The position numbers were made by a program, and so were the translations under genes. From Alistipes sp. (lineage in GTDB: Bacteria; Bacteroidota; Bacteroidia; Bacteroidales; Rikenellaceae), in assembly GCA_017623115.1 (NCBI GenBank), contig JAGAPT010000035.1:1-43334 (forward strand): a DNA stretch of 43,334 nt. Direction: 5' to 3'. The stretch's first letter is position 1. Each line of letters starts with the position of its first letter. Of the stretch, positions 39,321 to 43,334 are shown piece after piece. The notes below the pieces were generated by a model. It was given only the letters and a program-made list of their open reading frames with translations, did not search any database and had not been told where the DNA came from.

Positions 39321-41276
39321 ATGAGTACCGAACAAGAGAACATCAAGAGACAAGAAGAGGAATATGGTGCCTCCAATATCCAGGTGCTGGAGGGTTTGGA
39401 GGCTGTGCGTAAACGCCCGGCGATGTACATTGGCGACATCGGCGAGAAGGGTCTGCACCACTTGGTTTATGAGGTGGTGGACAACTCCATCGATGAGGCG
39501 TTGGCCGGCTATTGCGATACGATTGACGTTACGATCGGCGAGGATAACTCGATTACCGTGCGTGATAATGGTCGCGGTATCCCGACCGGCATGCATGAGA
39601 AAGAGAAGAAGTCGGCCTTGGAGGTCGTGATGACCGTGTTGCATGCCGGAGGTAAGTTCGACAAGGGAAGTTACAAGGTGTCGGGTGGTCTGCACGGTGT
39701 CGGTGTGTCGTGTGTGAATGCGCTCTCGACCCTGTTGGTGGCAGAGATTCACCGCGAGGGTAAGATTTTCCGTCAGTCGTATAGCAAGGGTAAGCCGATT
39801 TCGCAGGTCGAGATTTTGGGCGAGTGCGAGGACCGAGGAACGATGGTGACATTCCATCCCGACCCGGAGATTTTCACCCATACGACCATCTACAGTTATG
39901 ATATTTTGGCCTCGCGTCTGCGTGAGTTGGCCTTCCTGAATAAGGGCATCCACCTGAATCTCTACGATAAACGTGCGGATCAGGATGGAAAGATGCGTGA
40001 GGACCACTTCTATTCGGAGGAGGGTCTGAAAGAGTTCGTGGCCTACCTCGATGCTACACGTGGTAACAAGATTATCGATGAGATTATCTACCTCGATACT
40101 GAGTCGAAGGGTGTACCCGTGGAGGTTGCCATGCAGTACAACGACTCCTTCTCGGAGAATGTTCACTCCTATGTAAACAACATCAACACCATCGAGGGTG
40201 GTACGCACCTGACCGGTTTCCGCCGCGCCTTGACCCGTACGCTGAAGAAGTATGCTGACGAGTCGGGTATGCTGGCGAAGTTGAAGTTTGAGATTAGTGG
40301 TGACGACTTCCGTGAAGGTTTGACGGCTGTGGTGTCGGTGAAGGTTGCTGAGCCGCAGTTTGAGGGCCAGACCAAGACGAAGCTGGGTAATGACGAGGTT
40401 TCGGCTGCCGTAGACCAGGCTATGAGTGCCGCGTTGGCGCATTACCTCGAGGAGAATCCGAAGGATGCACGCGCCATTGTGCAGAAGGTGGTGCTGGCTG
40501 CTACGGCTCGCCATGCAGCACGTCATGCCCGTGAATTGGTGCAGCGTAAGACGGTGCTCTCGGGCGGCGGCCTGCCGGGTAAGCTGGCCGACTGCACGAG
40601 TCGTGACCGCTCGACGGCCGAGATTTTCTTCGTCGAGGGAGACTCGGCAGGTGGTACCGCCAAGACGGGTCGTGATCGTAATTTCCAGGCGATTATGCCG
40701 TTGCGTGGTAAGATTCTCAACATTGAGAAGGCGCAGGAACACCGCATGTGGGAGAACGAGGAGATTAAGAATATGTTCATCGCGCTGGGCGTGAAGATTG
40801 GTACCGAGGAGGACTCCAAGGCACTGAATCTGGAGGGTTTGCGCTATGATAAGATTATCATTATGACCGATGCCGACGTCGATGGTAGCCACATCGCTAC
40901 GCTGATGCTCACTTTCTTCTTCCGTAAGATGAAGGCGCTGATCGAGAATGGCCACGTCTACATTGCTACCCCGCCCCTCTACCTGGTAAAGAAGGGTAAG
41001 CAGCAACGCTATTGCTGGGATGATCAGCAGCGTGATGCCGCTACGGCCGAATTTGGCAAGGGTGTTCATGTGCAACGCTACAAAGGTCTTGGTGAGATGA
41101 ATGCCGAGCAGTTGTGGGACACGACGATGAATCCGGCAACACGCACGTTGCGTCAGGTCAATATCGAAAATGCTGCCGAAGCCGACCGCATCTTCTCGAT
41201 GTTGATGGGTGACGAGGTGCCACCGCGTCGTGAGTTTATCGAGAAAAATGCCCACTACGCAAATATCGATGCTTAA
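39321..41276 (+). CDS. gyrB: DNA gyrase subunit B
   Basis: 651-residue ATPase subunit of gyrase, the length of forms lacking the insert found in E. coli GyrB. GHKL ATPase motifs are EVVDNSIDEA (near 50, Asn and catalytic Glu), DNGRGIP (near 83) and GGLHGVGVSCVNALS (near 124). The transducer domain with QTKTKLGN is near 350. The TOPRIM region shows EGDSAGG near 437 and TDADVDGSHI near 516, and the C-terminal YKGLGEMNAEQLW motif is present. ParE is the alternative, but the YKGLGEMN tail and the sequence as a whole fit GyrB. The antisense frame of almost equal length is a codon-bias artefact. It has its own promoter and terminator. Confidence 0.94.
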   Translation: MSTEQENIKRQEEEYGASNIQVLEGLEAVRKRPAMYIGDIGEKGLHHLVYEVVDNSIDEALAGYCDTIDVTIGEDNSITVRDNGRGIPTGMHEKEKKSALEVVMTVLHAGGKFDKGSYKVSGGLHGVGVSCVNALSTLLVAEIHREGKIFRQSYSKGKPISQVEILGECEDRGTMVTFHPDPEIFTHTTIYSYDILASRLRELAFLNKGIHLNLYDKRADQDGKMREDHFYSEEGLKEFVAYLDATRGNKIIDEIIYLDTESKGVPVEVAMQYNDSFSENVHSYVNNINTIEGGTHLTGFRRALTRTLKKYADESGMLAKLKFEISGDDFREGLTAVVSVKVAEPQFEGQTKTKLGNDEVSAAVDQAMSAALAHYLEENPKDARAIVQKVVLAATARHAARHARELVQRKTVLSGGGLPGKLADCTSRDRSTAEIFFVEGDSAGGTAKTGRDRNFQAIMPLRGKILNIEKAQEHRMWENEEIKNMFIALGVKIGTEEDSKALNLEGLRYDKIIIMTDADVDGSHIATLMLTFFFRKMKALIENGHVYIATPPLYLVKKGKQQRYCWDDQQRDAATAEFGKGVHVQRYKGLGEMNAEQLWDTTMNPATRTLRQVNIENAAEADRIFSMLMGDEVPPRREFIEKNAHYANIDA

Positions 41277-41283
41277 AGTTTAG

Positions 41284-41321
41284 AACGACGCTTGACAATC
41301 GATTGTTGGGCGTCGTTTTTT
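41284..41321 (+). terminator. Intrinsic terminator of gyrB
   Basis: Outer stem AACGACGC (41284-41291) with GCGTCGTT (41310-41317), an inner CAAT/ATTG stem, and a run of six T (41316-41321). Confidence 0.85.
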
Positions 41322-41351
41322 GATTTAGAATAACCCTAAACGTATTTTGCT

Positions 41352-41972
41352 ATGAAAGTGACCGTTATCGGAGTGGCCGGTGGTACGGGGTCGGGAAAAT
41401 CGACGTTGGTAAAGCGTCTGCAAGAGGCCTTTGCCTCGGAGGATGTTGTTACCTTGTGCCACGATTACTATTATAAGGCACATCCCGAGTTGACCTACGA
41501 GGAACGCACGAAACTCAACTACGATCATCCGCAGTCGTTCGATACCGATATGCTGGTGGAGCATATTCGTGCCTTGAAGGAGAATGTGCCCATTGAGCAT
41601 CCTGTCTACTCGTTTGTCGATCACAATCGCACGGAAGAGAAGGTGCCTGTGAAACCCTCCAAAGTGATTATTGTGGATGGAATCCTGATTTTCGAGAACA
41701 AGGAGTTGCGCGAGTTGATGGATATGAAAGTGTTTGTTGATACGGATGCGGATATTCGTCTGGCTCGCAGAATCTTACGCGATGTGCGTGATCGTGGCCG
41801 TTCGATGGAATCGGTCATCTCCCAATATACGAATACGGTGAAACCGATGCACGAGGAGTTTGTCGAGCCGTCGAAGCGTTATGCCGATGTGATTATTCCC
41901 GAGGGTGGATTTAATTCGGTGGCTGTCGCAATGCTGATTCAAAATATTCGTTCCTTGATTCAGGAAGCGTAA
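41352..41972 (+). CDS. udk: Uridine kinase
   Basis: 206-residue P-loop kinase phosphorylating uridine/cytidine to UMP/CMP in pyrimidine salvage. Walker A is GGTGSGKST (10-18). CHDYYYK near 37 and YDHPQSFDTDML near 57 are the uridine-kinase substrate motifs. VIIVDGILIFE near 112 is the Walker B-like strand, and RLARRILRDVRDRGR near 137-151 is the lid. All family markers are intact. It starts 31 bases after the gyrB terminator, and the lipoprotein gene follows with no gap. Confidence 0.95.
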   Translation: MKVTVIGVAGGTGSGKSTLVKRLQEAFASEDVVTLCHDYYYKAHPELTYEERTKLNYDHPQSFDTDMLVEHIRALKENVPIEHPVYSFVDHNRTEEKVPVKPSKVIIVDGILIFENKELRELMDMKVFVDTDADIRLARRILRDVRDRGRSMESVISQYTNTVKPMHEEFVEPSKRYADVIIPEGGFNSVAVAMLIQNIRSLIQEA

Positions 41973-42425
41973 ATGTTGAGAGGTATGAAATCAATGGTAA
42001 TTTTCGTGGGTGCGCTGCTGATGTTGACAGCGTGTGCACTTGGCCCAAATGAGAAAACGCCTCAAGGTGCAGCATCTGTGATCTGTGAGCAGTTGCTGGA
42101 TGGGGAGTACGATGCAATTTTGGACCGCATGTATGAGTGGAATCCCCAACAGGATGAGGAGAATTTCGATATTACGAAGTGGGCCGAGCAGGTTGCAGCC
42201 AAGAATATCCGAACCATCCTTCGTGCGCAGATTGTCTCCGTGTTTGATGATGAGCAGAATCCGGTTGTGGGTTATAAGGTGGTCGATGAGCAGGTTGCTG
42301 CAGATGCCATGTCTGCGAAGGTAATGGTGCAGTTTATCCGTCAGGATGATAGCATGCTGGAGTATCAATTTACCTTCTTGCGTCAAGAAGATGGCACCTG
42401 GCGTTCGATGAAGATGTTCCGATAA
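41973..42425 (+). CDS. Small lipoprotein, DUF4878-like
   Basis: 150 residues with a lipoprotein signal (lipobox LTAC, Cys21 counting from 41973). The remainder, with GAASVICEQLLDGEYDAILDRMY near 34 and repeated beta strands ending FTFLRQEDGTWRSMKMF, resembles DUF4878 or NTF2-like lipoproteins of Bacteroidetes. Family assignment is tentative and the function unknown. The ATG directly abuts the udk stop; an in-frame ATG at 41985 (MKSMVIF) gives an equally good signal peptide. The extracytoplasmic side is predicted. Co-transcription with udk is likely. Confidence 0.72.
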   Translation: MLRGMKSMVIFVGALLMLTACALGPNEKTPQGAASVICEQLLDGEYDAILDRMYEWNPQQDEENFDITKWAEQVAAKNIRTILRAQIVSVFDDEQNPVVGYKVVDEQVAADAMSAKVMVQFIRQDDSMLEYQFTFLRQEDGTWRSMKMFR

Positions 42426-42446
42426 ACGGGACGTTTGAATAAGCAA

Positions 42447-42479
42447 CAAGAGGCGGGCTCCACTTGAGTCCGCCTCTTG
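42447..42479. terminator. Bidirectional hairpin terminator
   Basis: 14-base stem (42447-42460 and 42466-42479, one G-U pair) with a 5-base loop lies between the convergent lipoprotein and mutS genes. The T run is short on the plus strand. Confidence 0.75.
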
Positions 42480-42481
42480 GT

Positions 42482-43334
42482 TTATATACCGGTGATTTTC
42501 TTGATCTCGTTTAGTTTGTTAAGTGCTTCTAATGGCGTTAAGGAGTTGATATCGAGCCCCTTGATTTGGTCGCGGATTTGGATGAGTACAGGGTCATCAA
42601 GTTGGAACATCGACAATTGCATCGAGGCCGGAGCGGTTTGCTCGGCGGCTTCACGCAGGTTGCGAGCCGAGCGACGATTGCGCTCCTGGAGGCTCTTGGA
42701 GGGCACCATCTCGTTGTTGCCGTAGACCAATTCCAGGTTGTGCAGCAGCTCCTCGGCACGGCTGATGATGGAGGCCGGCATACCGGCTAAACGGGCTACG
42801 TGGATACCGAACGAGTGCTCTGTGCCACCCTTCTCCAGTTTGCGGAGGAAGACAATCTGACCGTCCACCTCGCGCACCGATACGTGGAAATTCTTGACAC
42901 GGGGACACATCTTCTCCATCTCATTCAGTTCGTGGTAGTGTGTGGTAAAGAGGGTTTTGGCGTGTGCTGTTGGGTGGTTGTGCAGATACTCCACCATGGC
43001 CCATGCAATCGAAATGCCGTCGTAAGTGCTTGTGCCACGGCCAATCTCATCGAGCAAGACGAGTGAGCGGTCGGAGATGTTGTTCAGGATACCGGCCGAC
43101 TCGAGCATCTCGACCATAAAGGTCGATTCGCCCTGCGAAATGTTGTCCGATGCACCCACGCGGGTAAAAATTTTATCTACAACACCAATATGCGCCTGCT
43201 TGGCCGGAACATAGGAGCCCATCTGGGCCATCAGTACGATGAGTGCCGTTTGGCGCAATAGTGCCGATTTACCCGACATGTTGGGTCCCGTAATCATCAT
43301 GATTTGCTGCTTTTCGTCGTCAAGCATCACATCG
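42482..43334 (-). CDS. mutS: DNA mismatch repair protein MutS, C-terminal part (5' end outside window)
   Basis: The 3' part of mutS, about 284 residues visible; the frame continues past the right edge (the codon before the GTG at 43330 is in frame), so no start is present here. The ABC-type ATPase domain is seen: Walker [12 protein letters not shown] near residue 17, the signature-like [14 protein letters not shown] near 59, Walker [17 protein letters not shown] near 86 and the FTTHYHEL motif near 121. A helix-turn-helix region around [14 protein letters not shown] and the C-terminal tail, ending in [12 protein letters not shown], complete it. It binds mismatches as a dimer with MutL; the mismatch-binding domain is outside the window. 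Confidence 0.96.
   Translation of the reverse strand, partial: DVMLDDEKQQIMMITGPNMSGKSALLRQTALIVLMAQMGSYVPAKQAHIGVVDKIFTRVGASDNISQGESTFMVEMLESAGILNNISDRSLVLLDEIGRGTSTYDGISIAWAMVEYLHNHPTAHAKTLFTTHYHELNEMEKMCPRVKNFHVSVREVDGQIVFLRKLEKGGTEHSFGIHVARLAGMPASIISRAEELLHNLELVYGNNEMVPSKSLQERNRRSARNLREAAEQTAPASMQLSMFQLDDPVLIQIRDQIKGLDINSLTPLEALNKLNEIKKITGI

Noticed and set aside
39315-41255. 646-codon open frame antisense to gyrB
   Set aside because: Mirror of a strongly biased coding region. The product is Leu/Arg/His-rich with no domain, and gyrB on the plus strand is unambiguous.

Overview
The window is a housekeeping stretch of a Bacteroidales chromosome. I would guess an Alistipes-like member of the Rikenellaceae, but the family is inference from overall character. 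The evidence for the phylum is direct: many genes are preceded by the Bacteroidetes promoter element TAnnTTTG (often with a TTTG box 18-20 bases further upstream), Shine-Dalgarno sites are mostly absent, FeoA and FeoB are fused, there is a PorV/PorQ-type protein of the type IX secretion family, and a histone-H1-like small protein is present. No integrase, transposase, CRISPR array, rRNA or tRNA was seen. Both ends cut through genes: dnaE at the left and mutS at the right.

Layout. 1-2674 (+): dnaE 3' part, thioredoxin, a mutarotase-like protein. 2727-3485 (-): SGNH hydrolase, divergent from htpG (3670-5730, +), which has an unusual upstream region. 5801-12118 (-): a tightly packed run read as uridine-phosphorylase-like, dnaN, a DnaQ-type exonuclease, a LysM/periplasmic-binding-fold protein, the redox repressor Rex, a single-domain FAD synthetase and a 4HBT thioesterase. 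12239-15000 (+): glmM and an M20 dipeptidase. 15055-17038 (-): glyA and a DUF2461 protein. 17192-22131 (+): envelope genes, namely PorV/PorQ-like, low-molecular-weight phosphatase, YtfJ-like thioredoxin fold, an Omp85 barrel and a phosphoethanolamine transferase. 22212-24382 (-): glmS and an H1-like protein that is very short. 24555-30169 (+): a tripartite RND efflux operon. 30252-32792 (+): feoAB plus a 57-residue Cys-rich FeoB partner. 32882-35848 (+): YidE-type transporter and an aminotransferase. 35918-37096 (-): purT. 37141-38013: a repeat cluster abutting the tmRNA gene (-). 38130-42425 (+): ftsE, a small membrane protein, gyrB, uridine kinase and a DUF4878-type lipoprotein. 42482-end (-): mutS 3' part.

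Transcription units are well separated. Almost every convergent pair has a perfect or near-perfect hairpin with T tracts on one or both strands, and divergent pairs carry recognisable promoters.

The most unusual structure is at 37331-37622. The tmRNA terminator is present three times in 115-base tandem units. Each unit also carries an inverted copy of the tmRNA 3' end, so that a read-through transcript could fold the tmRNA acceptor strand into a competing hairpin. Otherwise the window is ordinary core genome, and I found no convincing novel defence or metabolic system.
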